Shown here: one piece after another, positions 25,308-35,300 of the stretch
How positions within the stretch are numbered: position 1 is the first letter of the stretch
Layout of the letters: each line of letters begins with the position of its first letter
DNA from: Methanosarcina sp. KYL-1
GTDB taxonomy: Archaea; Halobacteriota; Methanosarcinia; Methanosarcinales; Methanosarcinaceae
NCBI RefSeq assembly: GCF_024372725.1
Contig: NZ_VOUA01000034.1
Location: forward strand, 1 to 41,113
Direction: 5' to 3'
Length of the DNA: 41,113 nt
Position numbers and translations under genes: made by a program
Notes under the pieces: model-generated
The model's database searches: none
What the model saw: only the letters and a program-made list of their open reading frames with translations
Told to the model about the DNA's origin: nothing

Positions 25308-27665
25308 ATGTTGGAGGGATCTACAATCAATAAACCGCTTGCGATTTCAATCGCAATTGTATTTTTATTTTGCTATGCTGCTCTTGCAGCCGATGTTGTA
25401 CCTACTGATATTATGCAGCCGGGTACGCAGCCAAATGAAGTGAATTTTCTGGAATCTCCTGACAAATGTGATAACTGCCATGGGGGATATGACAAAGCCG
25501 TTGAACCTGCTTTCAACTGGCGTGGCACCATGATGGCAAACGCGGGCCGTGACCCGATTTTTTGGGCCACCCTTGCAGTTGCGGAACAGGACTTTGATGG
25601 AGCGGGGGGCCTCTGCATACGCTGCCACAGCCCCGGCGGGTGGCTTGCAGGGCATTCCGTTCCCACAGACGGGTCAGGACTGACAGCAGCGGATTCCGAT
25701 GGTGTGGAGTGTGATTTTTGCCATAAGGTAACAAATCCGGACAACTCCGACCCTGTACTTATTGGCGTGCAGAATGACCCGTTTTTGGCAAATGACTTCG
25801 GAGACCCGGGTTCGGATCCTGGAAATATTACCGGATATTACGGAACCGGAATGTATGTCATGTGGAACAATCCTGACAAACTGGGACCCTATAGCGATGC
25901 CATGGCAAAGCATCGGTTTATTCAGTCCGAATTCCACCGTTCCGTTGATTTCTGCGGCACATGCCACGACGTCTCCAACCCGGCTGTGGGGGACCTTGCC
26001 CATAATAACGGGGTGCCTTTACCTCTTGCGGATGGTACTTTTAACGGGACTCCTGGCTCAGAGGTCGAAAGTAAGGCAGCTTTCAACAACTTCCCGTATG
26101 AGTACGGGATTGTGGAGAGGACCCAGAGTGAGTATAAATCAGGGCTTCTGTCCAGGACAGCGGTTTCGGATTACGAAACCCTTCCTGATGACCTCCAGGC
26201 AGGTGGTGCGATCAAGGCTGCCTATGAAAGCGCTCTTGTGGCAGGTACCGATGGAAACTATTCGGATGGCACTGTAAGATACTTCAGCTGTCAGAGCTGC
26301 CACGAGCCTCCAGTAACCGGTTACGGCGCCAATAAAGCCAGAACTCCTCTCAGGTCAGACCTGCCGCTTCATGACATGACAGGTGGCAATTACTGGGTAC
26401 CGGATGTGATCCAGTATCTGGATGGCCAGGGACAGCTCAGGCTCGGTGGAGGGCTTACAAGTACCCAGAACGAAGCAATAAATGCCGGGAAGATCAGGGC
26501 TGAGGAACAGCTCAAAAAGGCAGCCGTCCTGGAAGTGACCGACGATACCCTGAAAGTCATAAACACTGCAGGGCACAAACTCATCACCGGTTATCCCGAA
26601 GGGCGCCGGATGTGGGTGAATATCAAGTGGTATGATGCGGACGATAAAATTGTGGGGGAAGACGGAGAATACGGTCCTGTCCAGCTCGAGATGGACATTA
26701 ATGGCGACGGGGAAATCAACGAGATGGACAAAGTTGATACCATCCTGAACCTCAAGGGTGAAAACACCAAAATATACGAGAGTCACCCCGCCATGACAAA
26801 GGAATGGGCTGTACAACTCATAGCTCTTGGTTATCCAGGAACTCTGCCATTGAGCTACGACCGTCTTACGGGTGCTCCGTATAAGACACTAGGATGGCTT
26901 GCTAACGAATCTGATGGAACCACCTACAAGACATTCCACTTTGTCCTGAACAATGCAATGGAGATGGATAACCGCATCCCACCCTACGGGATGAGCTACA
27001 ATGAGACAAAACTCAGAAATGCGCTTCCGGTCCCGGAAGATCAGTATGGAAACCCCGGACCTGGAGGGGAGTACAATTACTGGGACGAGATAACCCTGAA
27101 CCCTCCGGCTGATGCTGTAAGAGCGGATATACAACTCCTTTACCAGCCCACCAGCTGGGAGTATGTCCAGTTCCTTTATCTTGCCAATGACGGATCAAAT
27201 AATTTCCTGGGCGGTGAAGGAAAGAAGCTACTGGATGCCTGGTTGAATAACGGTATGGCAGAGCCCTATGAGATGGCAAATGCAACGTGGACCGCTTCGC
27301 CATTACCTCCGGTTTCCGGGCTCGTGGTCAGTGAGCTGGTGACGTTATCCGTTGACAGGAAGGGCAATCCTGCCGAGCAAAGCGATACTTTTGCTCTAAA
27401 GGATACTGTGGGCATAAGAGTTGAGATAGAGGATTCTACAGGCTCGCCAATTTCAGGTTCCGCCGTTTTCCTGAGCATCCTTGACCCTGAAGGCAAAGAA
27501 GTAGCTTCGCTCCAGGGGCTTACTGATGAAAACGGGCAGGTTGTTATTACGTGGAAAACTTCAAATAAACAGGGGGCAGGTGAGTACACCGTTGATGTGA
27601 CCGATGTGGTTATGGACGGATACGAGTATAATTCAGAGAAAATTGCGACCTTTAATATCCGGTGA
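25308..27665 (+). CDS. Exported five-haem cytochrome c with C-terminal Ig-like domain
   Basis: A 785-residue protein. A signal peptide (hydrophobic 10-28, AALA before the cut) precedes five CxxCH haem sites: CDNCH (54-58), CIRCH (103-107), CDFCH (135-139), CGTCH (216-220) and CQSCH (328-332). Many further His in this region could be distal ligands. A calcium-loop-like DINGDGEINEMDK occurs at about 465. The last ~110 residues (from about 675) look like a bacterial Ig-like or carboxypeptidase-regulatory beta domain (TDENGQVVITWKTSN). No C-terminal membrane anchor is seen. Multihaem cytochromes in Methanosarcina move electrons at the cell surface, so a role in respiration or extracellular electron transfer is plausible, but this is not the seven-haem MmcA. 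Monocistronic, followed by a terminator hairpin. Confidence 0.88.
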   Translation: MLEGSTINKPLAISIAIVFLFCYAALAADVVPTDIMQPGTQPNEVNFLESPDKCDNCHGGYDKAVEPAFNWRGTMMANAGRDPIFWATLAVAEQDFDGAGGLCIRCHSPGGWLAGHSVPTDGSGLTAADSDGVECDFCHKVTNPDNSDPVLIGVQNDPFLANDFGDPGSDPGNITGYYGTGMYVMWNNPDKLGPYSDAMAKHRFIQSEFHRSVDFCGTCHDVSNPAVGDLAHNNGVPLPLADGTFNGTPGSEVESKAAFNNFPYEYGIVERTQSEYKSGLLSRTAVSDYETLPDDLQAGGAIKAAYESALVAGTDGNYSDGTVRYFSCQSCHEPPVTGYGANKARTPLRSDLPLHDMTGGNYWVPDVIQYLDGQGQLRLGGGLTSTQNEAINAGKIRAEEQLKKAAVLEVTDDTLKVINTAGHKLITGYPEGRRMWVNIKWYDADDKIVGEDGEYGPVQLEMDINGDGEINEMDKVDTILNLKGENTKIYESHPAMTKEWAVQLIALGYPGTLPLSYDRLTGAPYKTLGWLANESDGTTYKTFHFVLNNAMEMDNRIPPYGMSYNETKLRNALPVPEDQYGNPGPGGEYNYWDEITLNPPADAVRADIQLLYQPTSWEYVQFLYLANDGSNNFLGGEGKKLLDAWLNNGMAEPYEMANATWTASPLPPVSGLVVSELVTLSVDRKGNPAEQSDTFALKDTVGIRVEIEDSTGSPISGSAVFLSILDPEGKEVASLQGLTDENGQVVITWKTSNKQGAGEYTVDVTDVVMDGYEYNSEKIATFNIR

Positions 27666-27713
27666 CAAGCTCTCTTAAAAACAGGATTTTGACTGAAAAA
27701 GAACCATGGTAAA

Positions 27714-27746
27714 GAGGGGAAATTTTTCCCCTCCTCTCTCTTTTTT
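27714..27746 (+). terminator. Terminator hairpin after the cytochrome gene
   Basis: GAGGGGAAA (27714-27722) and TTTCCCCTC (27725-27733) form a perfect stem, followed by CTCTCT and a run of six T at 27741-27746. It starts about 50 bp after the cytochrome stop, between convergent genes. Confidence 0.7.
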
Positions 27747-27820
27747 GAAACGTAATTCTTAGGAATTCGGTCTTTTTTCCAGTAAGAAGGCAATATCGAA
27801 TGATGTGTTTTTTTCTTTGT

Positions 27821-28903
27821 TTACCAGGCCCCGTTGTTTTTCAGGGTAGCCAGGATATTCGTGAACTCGTTGTTGAACTTGCATTTCCTGAAATCAGGGG
27901 CATCCAGGATGTTTTTCTGTATTGCCTGCAGGGCGATCATGAGGCTCATGTCGTTGCTGTATTCGAATTCATCTTCGGGCAGGGTGATGTTCTCTACAAG
28001 AATTTCCAGGAACTTCGGGTCAAGGTCTTTTGTGAGGTAGATATCGAGGATAAGGAGGTCTGCTATTCGTTTGTAGAAGTCGATCAGGTTCTGGTAGCAG
28101 GGCAGGGAACAGACACTTGTCGTTTGCTTCTGACCGTTCAGGTAAATGAGGTAGCGGGAGATTGTGCTTATCAGGGTTTCCGTGGTCGCGTCTGCCGGGA
28201 AGGTGATCGGGAACCTTTTGAGCATTTTAGGGTAAAGCCCTCCGTTGTTCCTCATTTTTTCCCGGGTCCAGATCTCGGGAAAAACCCTTGAAACGGAGGA
28301 GTTGAGGACGGCAGTGACATAATGGTACATTGCCGGGTCCCCGAGGACGACTCCTACGCCTTCCGCAAACACATGGTTTCCGGCTGCATCGTATGAAGCC
28401 TGCAGGCGGTAGTGGTCAGTAACGACGATTTTAGGCGTGTTGATGTACTCCAGGAACTTTTCTTCTTCCAGGCGGTAACAATCAGCTGAATCGAGCTCTT
28501 CATCCCCGGACTGGTGCCTGGTTTTTATTTCCAGAAGCCTTTTGTAAGCCAGCGGAAACCTTGCTTCCAGGTCCCCGGGCTGGATAATCCGGTACTCTTT
28601 TCGGATGCCGGTGCCAGGGATATCATAAGGCAGCATGAAGCGGTATTGAGTGGGGCGGATGGCGAATTCGTTGGAAAGGGCTCCGTCCATATAAGGGTAC
28701 ATCAATTCATGCTCGATGTTCACGTTTCTATACAGCTTCCTGCAGACATAGGTTGCTTCAGAGTTGCTGTCCCTTGAAAGGTTCACCCGGTGCAAAAAAT
28801 CGTTTGTTGATGGTACGCCTTTGAAGATCTCTACTGAGATGTCCTCCAGTGTGCGCGGGATTTTGGCGAGCCTTTCTACAATGTCGTCCTTGCTCCAGAA
28901 CAT
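27821..28903 (-). CDS. Orphan TaqI-like/Eco57I-type target-recognition domain protein
   Basis: A 360-residue protein that resembles only the C-terminal specificity part of Eco57I/TaqI-type restriction-modification enzymes. It begins with an LEDISVEIFKGVPSTNDFLH segment and continues with YRFMLPYD and IIQPGDLEARFPLAYKRLLE. Then come KIVVTDHYRLQ, VTAVLNSSVSRVFPE and LYPKMLKRFPI. There is no methyltransferase core (no NPPY or FxGxG) and no nuclease motif. It has its own ATG with GGGA upstream, so it may be expressed alone. It is either the remnant of a deleted enzyme or a free DNA-recognition subunit. No partner modification gene is in the window. Usual full-length relatives are about three times longer. 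Confidence 0.65.
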   Translation of the reverse strand: MFWSKDDIVERLAKIPRTLEDISVEIFKGVPSTNDFLHRVNLSRDSNSEATYVCRKLYRNVNIEHELMYPYMDGALSNEFAIRPTQYRFMLPYDIPGTGIRKEYRIIQPGDLEARFPLAYKRLLEIKTRHQSGDEELDSADCYRLEEEKFLEYINTPKIVVTDHYRLQASYDAAGNHVFAEGVGVVLGDPAMYHYVTAVLNSSVSRVFPEIWTREKMRNNGGLYPKMLKRFPITFPADATTETLISTISRYLIYLNGQKQTTSVCSLPCYQNLIDFYKRIADLLILDIYLTKDLDPKFLEILVENITLPEDEFEYSNDMSLMIALQAIQKNILDAPDFRKCKFNNEFTNILATLKNNGAW

Positions 28904-29209
28904 GTTTTTCCCACTCTTGATTTATATATATTATAAGTTATTTTTTGTGGACTCTCCGCCATGAACTTAATTTTGAAAAAATTCCAGTTCAGGCTCTTGC
29001 AAGTTGAATTTTGACCTGTAAAGTCCCCATGTCAATTGTGAATTGATATTCTTAATATAATAATCTTTTTATGGTTAGGGGTTTACACTTGCAGAATACC
29101 CTTTAAGTTGTTTGATAAAAACCTGAGCAAGCTGCCATGCATCCTGGATATAAAAAATCCCTGAAGCGGATTTTTAAGTCTGGAAAAAGCCCACACTCAA
29201 GTTGACAAT
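28904..29209. other. Spacer between DUF72 gene and the specificity-domain gene
   Basis: About 306 bp. AT-rich promoter-like DNA for the minus-strand gene at 28903 includes TTTATATATATTATAAG at 28921-28937 on the plus strand, TATA-like on both strands. No trace of a methyltransferase reading frame is visible upstream of the specificity-domain gene. Confidence 0.5.
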
Positions 29210-29887
29210 TCAGCCCAGGACCTCGAGCATCAGTCTTGCATTTTCAAGCATGTTGTGGTCGTTATTGAAATAGACATAGGTCTTTTCAGGCCTGGAATCA
29301 AGTATTTTTCCGGCTGTTGCTTCCAGTTCATCCCTTGAATAGTTGTAGCGGTACCAGTCTTTTCTCCCATGCATCCTCAGGTATACAATTTTTCCGGGAA
29401 AGACCCGGTCCCGGTAATCGGGGGAGTCCACGGATACGAGTGTTACTTTTTCAGCAAGTCCGGAGCACAGCCCGTCGTTTCCAAGCATCTCCCTGTTCCT
29501 TATTTCAAACGCAAACCTCTCCCCGAGGCCCGCAGCTTCCGCAAACTGCAGTACCTTTTCTACATCATCAAATCCGGGCGGCGCCTGGAAGAGGTAGAAA
29601 TCGATGAGTGGGTCCAGGGGTTCGAAACGTTCCCTGAAATTTTTCCAGATCTCAAAGGCCCTTTCATTAAATCTGTGCCTGTGGGTTATTGCCCTGTGGA
29701 CCTTGACACTCCACCGCAGCCCGGCTCCTTTTACTGCCCAGCTCTTTACCTGGTCTGGGAAGGGAAAACGGTAAAAGCTTGCATTAAGTTCAACGGTATT
29801 CAGTCCGGAATTCCTTGTGAACCAGTCCAGGTTTTTCTCCTCGTTCCACTCGTAGTACCAGCCGCATGTACCGACAAAAACTTCCAT
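29210..29887 (-). CDS. DUF72 (YecE-like) family protein
   Basis: A 225-residue protein with the DUF72 pattern: VGTCGWYYEWNE at the N-terminus, NTVELNASFYRFP, KVHRAITH, FYLFQAPP, FAFEIRN and VYLRMHGR, then YVYFNNDHN near the C-terminus. It has the TIM-barrel-like order of conserved polar residues seen across the family, whose reaction is unknown. The length is normal. ATG 29887 has GGGGA upstream. It stands alone between spacers on the minus strand. No regulatory site is seen other than AT-rich DNA upstream. Confidence 0.9.
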   Translation of the reverse strand: MEVFVGTCGWYYEWNEEKNLDWFTRNSGLNTVELNASFYRFPFPDQVKSWAVKGAGLRWSVKVHRAITHRHRFNERAFEIWKNFRERFEPLDPLIDFYLFQAPPGFDDVEKVLQFAEAAGLGERFAFEIRNREMLGNDGLCSGLAEKVTLVSVDSPDYRDRVFPGKIVYLRMHGRKDWYRYNYSRDELEATAGKILDSRPEKTYVYFNNDHNMLENARLMLEVLG

Positions 29888-30122
29888 TGAATTGTCCCCA
29901 CATATTATTGTCCCTTATTGTCCCTTTCTACCCTGTTATTGCCTCAAACCGCTTTATTGTTGTCCCCTCCTCACCATTGTCTTCATCTACCCATTGTTAG
30001 TCCCATTCCTGCCTCTCCGTAAATAGTAACAATTTTTGATTACGTGAAAGGCTTCAAGTTTTTCAATTTCCGCACCTACTGCAGATAATATTTCAGGCAG
30101 TCTTTTGTGGCAGTTACCAGTA

Positions 30123-30578
30123 TTATTCTTGCCAGTTATAGAAAGGACTGCGTCTCCTGCTCCATCCTTCCAGTCCACGTTCCCTTATTTCCTTCAGGTT
30201 GTGCATCACTGCGTCTCCACAGCGGGGTTTCAGGAACTCGAATTTCTCACAGTTTTTAAAATCGCCACATTCCCAGCAGCCCTCGTACCCTTTCTCCTTG
30301 CAGCATACGATAACCCGGCAGGGCTCTGCACTGCATCCCCCTCCAGTTCTGCAGCCTTCAGAGCAGGAATGCCGGATAAGGGCTTCCAGTACTTCCATAA
30401 ATGCATCATAGTGCTGAAACTCAGAGCCAAAAGGGCTTTTTACGCTTGTGTAGCTCTGAAAATCCGCCTTTTCAAGTTCCTCTTTCAACTGTCCCGCAAG
30501 CTTGCTGTGCCTGTTCCGGAAATGGATGCAATCGGCGCAGTAGAGTCCGCAGTAAGCTGTGAGTTCCTTTTCCTGCAT
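30123..30578 (-). CDS. DUF3795 Cys-rich protein
   Basis: A 151-residue protein with the DUF3795 opening LTAYCGLYCADCIHF and 14 cysteines in all. Later clusters are CSEGCRTGGGCSAEPC, VCCKEKGYEGCWECGDFKNC and PRCGDAV. The spacing suggests two or more metal or Fe-S sites. The family is common in methanogens and clostridia and has no assigned function. ATG 30578 has only a weak ribosome site. It could share a transcript with the DUF72 gene 235 bp downstream, but the spacer makes this doubtful. Confidence 0.85.
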   Translation of the reverse strand: MQEKELTAYCGLYCADCIHFRNRHSKLAGQLKEELEKADFQSYTSVKSPFGSEFQHYDAFMEVLEALIRHSCSEGCRTGGGCSAEPCRVIVCCKEKGYEGCWECGDFKNCEKFEFLKPRCGDAVMHNLKEIRERGLEGWSRRRSPFYNWQE

Positions 30579-30647
30579 GGGAAAAAATTTGATTTCTTTT
30601 TATAAATAGTTCATTGATTCCGGATTTATACAGCAAAGCATATTGAA

Positions 30648-30714
30648 ATTTCAATCCTTATGGCATTTCAATCCTTATGGATTTCAATCCTTATGGCATT
30701 TCAATCCTTATGGA
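30648..30714. repeat. Short repeats of ATTTCAATCCTTATGG, four copies
   Basis: Four copies in tandem with 0-2 bases between them. The phrase resembles the start of common archaeal CRISPR repeats (TTTCAATCC), but there are no spacers of 30-40 bp and no repeat of 30 or more bases, so it is listed as a plain tandem repeat. Confidence 0.85.
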
Positions 30715-31243
30715 TGGGTTTAACCATAGAATGCAGCTGTAATCCTTTCATTCATCCAAAAAAACCTTTTTTCGATTTTATTTTCCATAAAGTATATTGA
30801 TATGACTAAAAAAGTTATTTTCGTGAACGAAAAAATGTATTTTCATGTTTAAAAAGGGCATTCTGATAACTAATATTCATGTATGTCAAAAAAATCAATC
30901 CTGATCTGTGAAATTTTCAGGGTTTGTGTTGTATAATATACACATTTGAAATCATATTATTTAATAATTTGAATACATTTATTTAATGTTTCCTTCTTCG
31001 TAGATGGTACACTATTTGACACAAAAACCATTAAAAACACATAGCAGAAACTGTCAAAATATATTTATCAAATTTATGTAAAATTTTAGAATACTTTTTG
31101 AAATATTTTATAGGTCCTGCGTTTTTCCGGACTTTTCCTTCCATTTGTGAATAAATGATAAGTGTCCTGGGAATTTGCATATGAAAATCCCGGATTTTTC
31201 CTGCAGCTTTCCGCAAAATGACCAAAAATCAGTTAAATGGATT

Positions 31244-31320
31244 AAATCGGAAAAACAATAAATCAGGAAAACAATAAATCGGGAAAACAATAAATCGGGA
31301 AAACAATAAATCGGGAAAAG
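31244..31320. repeat. 16-bp tandem repeat, about 4.8 units
   Basis: Units of AAATCGGGAAAACAAT. The first two are variants, the next two exact, and the last is partial. It ends 13 bp before the stop codon of the M23-like gene on the minus strand, so it is in that gene's 3' region. Confidence 0.93.
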
Positions 31321-31333
31321 GACCCTTGCTTTC

Positions 31334-32017
31334 TTAAGATTTGCTCTCCGGACCGCCGCTGTCCGTTCCTTTCTTAACCTTTTTTCCCGCCTTCTGTGTA
31401 CCGGATTCCGTCTGTGTACTGGACACCGTAATCGATTCTGTAGTCGATTCTGTGGTAGATTCTGTACCGTACTCCGTAATGTACTCCAGATATTCTGTCG
31501 GGTCCAGCAGGTTTTCGGGCTTTTCTTCGGAAAACCAGTTGCCTCCCAGGTATTTTTCGTATGAGGTGATGGGCTTTTCTCTCCATAATTCAAAATGGAG
31601 CATGCACGGGTTTTTGTTTTTCAATTTCCGGATGTAGGGGGGACAGGACTCGTCTATTTTCCTGCAGTTGAGGACCGTTCCCACGTACCCGATAAGCTGT
31701 CCGGCCTCGATTCGATCCCCCTGCTGAACTGCATATTTTCCAAGTTCCCCATATTTGCAGAAGAGCCCGGAAAGGTTTTCAATGATCACATAGTATGTTT
31801 GGTTCCAGTAGGGCAGGATTTCCGGGGAGGTCATGAGGCCGGTTTCCATGACTGTTCCTGCTTCAATTGAAACGACCCCGGTGTTTTCCGGGGCATAAAG
31901 GTCGACTCCGCAGTGCCTTCTATCGTCCCTCTCTTCCCAGAAGGAACCGGGTTCGCCTTTTCCCGGAACTTTCTCCCTGTATGCCGTATCAGAAATATTC
32001 AAAGGCCATTTTTTCAT
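31334..32017 (-). CDS. M23 (LytM-like) peptidase-fold protein, probably inactive, no signal peptide
   Basis: A 227-residue protein. Residues about 30-150 have the M23 zinc-peptidase order: HCGVDLYAP (His35 and Asp39 as zinc ligands), VVSIEAGTV, YYVIIENLSGLFCKYGEL, GDRIEAGQLIGYVG and MLHFELW (His141). The usual HLHFE motif reads MLHFE, so the catalytic first His is Met139 while the metal-binding His is kept. Activity is therefore doubtful. No signal peptide or membrane segment is seen, although the known targets are cell-wall peptides, which Methanosarcina lacks as murein. The C-terminal ~55 residues are Thr/Glu/Ser repeats (TESTTESTTES) encoded by 12-bp repeats at about 31425-31470, ending in Lys-rich sequence. 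The ribosome site is weak. Confidence 0.8.
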   Translation of the reverse strand: MKKWPLNISDTAYREKVPGKGEPGSFWEERDDRRHCGVDLYAPENTGVVSIEAGTVMETGLMTSPEILPYWNQTYYVIIENLSGLFCKYGELGKYAVQQGDRIEAGQLIGYVGTVLNCRKIDESCPPYIRKLKNKNPCMLHFELWREKPITSYEKYLGGNWFSEEKPENLLDPTEYLEYITEYGTESTTESTTESITVSSTQTESGTQKAGKKVKKGTDSGGPESKS

Positions 32018-32390
32018 CAGGTTTCAGTCTGCGGGGGAGTTAAAAAAGCTTTCTTTGCACGCCGGGAATTTCAAATATTTTTCCAATATATCCATAAGTT
32101 GGACATTATACTGCAGTATTTTTTTGTCGACATTTCCCGGGAAAAATTAAAAAATTTATTTATGTATTTAAAAAGAGTATTTTCTGAAAATTGATCCGTT
32201 CGGGTTTCGAAGGGTAAAAAGAAGATTACATCGTCGAACAAAACTTAGTATTTCTAAAATGAGGCGATCAATCCCTTTTAGTCAAAATTTTTTGTGAGTA
32301 TACTTGCAAAGTTTATATCCTTATTTGTGACATATCCATCTAAGTTATTAAAAATAATTAAAAAAATTATTTGAAAAATGGTGGAGAAAA
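32018..32390. promoter_or_regulatory. Divergent spacer, M23-like gene / metalloprotease gene
   Basis: About 373 bp, AT-rich. GCAAAGTTTATATCC (about 32307-32321) is a good archaeal TATA-box candidate about 70 bp before the metalloprotease. GGTGGAGAAAA at 32380-32390 is its ribosome site. No other gene is seen. Confidence 0.5.
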
Positions 32391-35300
32391 ATGAAAAAGT
32401 TCCTTGTTTCACTTTTGTTATTTATTTTACTTTCATCTCCTGCAGCAGCCGAGGACAGGGTCAGGATCGAGATGCCTGACAATGTAGCTTCGGGAGAGGC
32501 TTTCAAGGTTGTGCTTGTGATTGATGACCCCCAGATGAGGGAGCTTGCAAATACGGTTGTGGTCCGGACCGAAGGGAGAGGGGACATTACCCTCAGGAGG
32601 CCCGGGGATGAGTACGAGCCTTTCGAGATCCCTTATTCGGGAGAAGAACGGATCACCTTTGATGCCGTCATGTTTTCAGGCATGTTTGACGGGGACGAGG
32701 AGTGCACGCTCAGCTTCCAGTTCCTGGGAGATGTAGATAAGATGATGGAAAAGTACCCGGGGCTGAACACCTATACTTCCGACCTCGGGAGGGTCTCCAA
32801 AAAAATAAGGGCATCTCCCGTGAGTTTCTCGGTTGAGCTTCCGGAAACTCCGGAAGGGAAGTTTGAGTTCGAGCACTGGGACAAGGTGACTTTCGTTCCG
32901 GTCTTCAGGTATATCGATATGAGCAGCGACTATTATGCCTAGCTCAAGGGCTATCGGGGCGACATAGGAAGGAGCATATGTTATGTCCCTGAGCCGAACG
33001 CCCTTATAGCCAGGTCTATCCCGAAAGATTACCTTGACAACCCTCCTGAAGGCACGGAAGTCCATAAGCACGGCTACGGCACCTTCGGGGCAGAGGGCAG
33101 TTCCGAGGGGTATTACATGCTCACAACGACAAAGGGGATTGCCTGGCAGGAATCGGACTCAGAGACCGGGGAGAAAATCAATATCTACGACCTTACGGTT
33201 TCCTACAGTTACGAGGTCCTTGTAAACGATTTCCAGTATTATGCCGGAACGATCTTCAAGACCATGCGGGTCAAGGAGTCAGAGCTCGATTCCCGGATAG
33301 AAGATACCGTGGAGGAATTCCACAAAATCGTGCTGAGCCAGAAGTACACTCCCATCTCCATGGGAAGCGGCTCTTACCCCTCGGTCTATGAACCCCAGCT
33401 GCCTGCTTCTGACCAGCAGACTATCTACATCTGGGGAACGGTTGCCGATGCCGACGGAAACCCCATGCCCTTTGTCGAGCTGCAGGCAAATATCAAAGGG
33501 GAGGAGCTCAAGGGCAGGACCGATGAGAACGGGGACTTCCGGATTCCAGTAACCCTAGAACTGAAAGAGGACGAAAACGACGTCAAGGTCGATTTCTGGG
33601 TCATTTTCTCCTACGAAAGGAACGGGAAGAACTATTTCAGGGTACATGACAGGGCGAGCGGAAATGGGATGAATGGAAATGACTACAAAATGGTCTGGTT
33701 TTACAGCGAACTGAGGCTGCTTGATAAGCAGAACGTGGAAGTGCACCTTGTGCTTGACGGCTCCCAGAACCCGAAGCATGCGAGCAGCACGGGGCAGCTG
33801 GCTGACATAAAGAGCCTCTCGGTCATATATTCCCACATGCACGAGGCTGTGGACTTTGCCCTTACAGTTCTTGAGACCGACCCCGACTACAAGCTGCCTG
33901 TGGATGTCTATGTGGGGAACACCAACGATGACACTCTTTACTCCCCTGGCAGCTCCCATATCCTTATTTCGGAAAACGACGCCGGTTATTCAAACTCCAA
34001 CCGCCCGAAGAACCGGGAGTACCATGAGTTTGCTCACCACATAATGTACGCCACTTACGGGGGCTGGTCTAAGGGGAGCAGCGCGGCAGGTACGGTTAAC
34101 CACGACGGTTTCCTGAATCCGAATACGGGTGACTCCTATGAGGAAGGGTTTGCCGAGTTCATGGCCCTTGCGATGTCCGACAGGTACGGAGACACCAACC
34201 CTGCCGACGGCAGAGGGACAAAAACCGACATCTACGCCTCTTTCGGGAGCCTTGAAAACAACTATCACCCCTGGGACTCCAGAGGCTATGCCGAGGAATT
34301 CGCCGTCGCATCCCTGCTCTGGGACATGTACGACAGCGACAACGACAACGGCGACTCCCTTACCATGTCCATAGACGACATCTGGGCGGTCCTCAAGGTC
34401 CAGCGCTCCGATTTCTACGAGTATTACCTGGCTTTCAGGCAGGCAAACTCGAGAAAAGCTTCCGATATTGACAAACTCTTCATCGAACACGGCTTCTATG
34501 CCGACACCACGGAAGGCAACAAACAGCGTGACCTTTTCGAAGGCTTCAGGGACGCAAACAACAACCGGCGCTACGACCGGGGAGAGTTCTACTTCGACCT
34601 TGGCTGCCTGAACGGCACAAACGAGCTCAAGTACAAACCCGGAATGACCGTAGGAAAAGCCGCAAACTACGAGCGGACAAACCGGACCTCCGCAGGCAGG
34701 ATCGACGGAGCCTACCTCAAGGTCAAGGACGACGAAGTCCCCCAGTACCTGGTCAGGATCCACTACACCGAACCCGGTGCAGGCACGGACTACGAGTACG
34801 TTGTCGACGTGCGGGATGGCCTCCTCTACGTCCAGCCCCTTCCCTACGGCACCCCTGCCGAGCTCACAGTCGTGCCCTACTCGGTTGAGTACGGCGCAGA
34901 GTCCCCCTACACCATCACCAGCGAAGAACTCAATACGAAGCTGGAAGAGCCCGAGGAATACTTTGCAGCTCACGAGTTCGACCTGAAAAAGACAGGAGTG
35001 ACCGGAGACACCCCCTACGTCACCTACAAGGGCGTCGAGCCCACCTACGCCTATGAAGGTGACCTGGGAACGGAAGTTGACATAAACACCGGTGACAGTG
35101 AAGAGCTCGATCTTGAAAGCAAAAGCAGCAGCGACAAGTCTCCCTTCCTCTGGCTGCTCATGCTCCCGGTCCTGGGCGGCGGAGCCTTCCTAGTCCTTAA
35201 AAAGAAAATAAACGGAAAGTCCACTGCAAAAGGTCCCGGGGGTTCCGGCAAATCCGGAGGAGCCGGTTCCGTCAGCAATTCCGGCAGCAGTAACGGCAAC

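Larger units (their letters stand above)
30579..31333. other. Long AT-rich intergenic region
   Basis: About 755 bp without a credible gene. It contains the ATTTCAATCCTTATGG repeats (30648-30714), several AT-rich promoter-like tracts, a dyad around TGTATAATATACAC (about 30929-30944) and the 16-bp array at 31244-31320. Minus-strand frames over 31031-31225 are low-complexity and unlikely to be coding. A small RNA could lie here, but I see no defined fold. Confidence 0.45.

Noticed and set aside
29987-30178. 63-residue minus-strand frame after DUF3795
   Set aside because: It overlaps the DUF3795 end in another frame, has no ribosome site and no recognisable family.
30648-30714. CRISPR-like phrase ATTTCAATCCTTATGG repeated four times
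   Set aside because: Copies are adjacent with 0-2 bases between them; there are no spacers, no repeat of usual CRISPR length, and no cas genes in the window.
33990-34973. 327-residue minus-strand frame inside the metalloprotease
   Set aside because: It is a Val/Gly-rich mirror of a real gene carrying HEFAH; no start signals.
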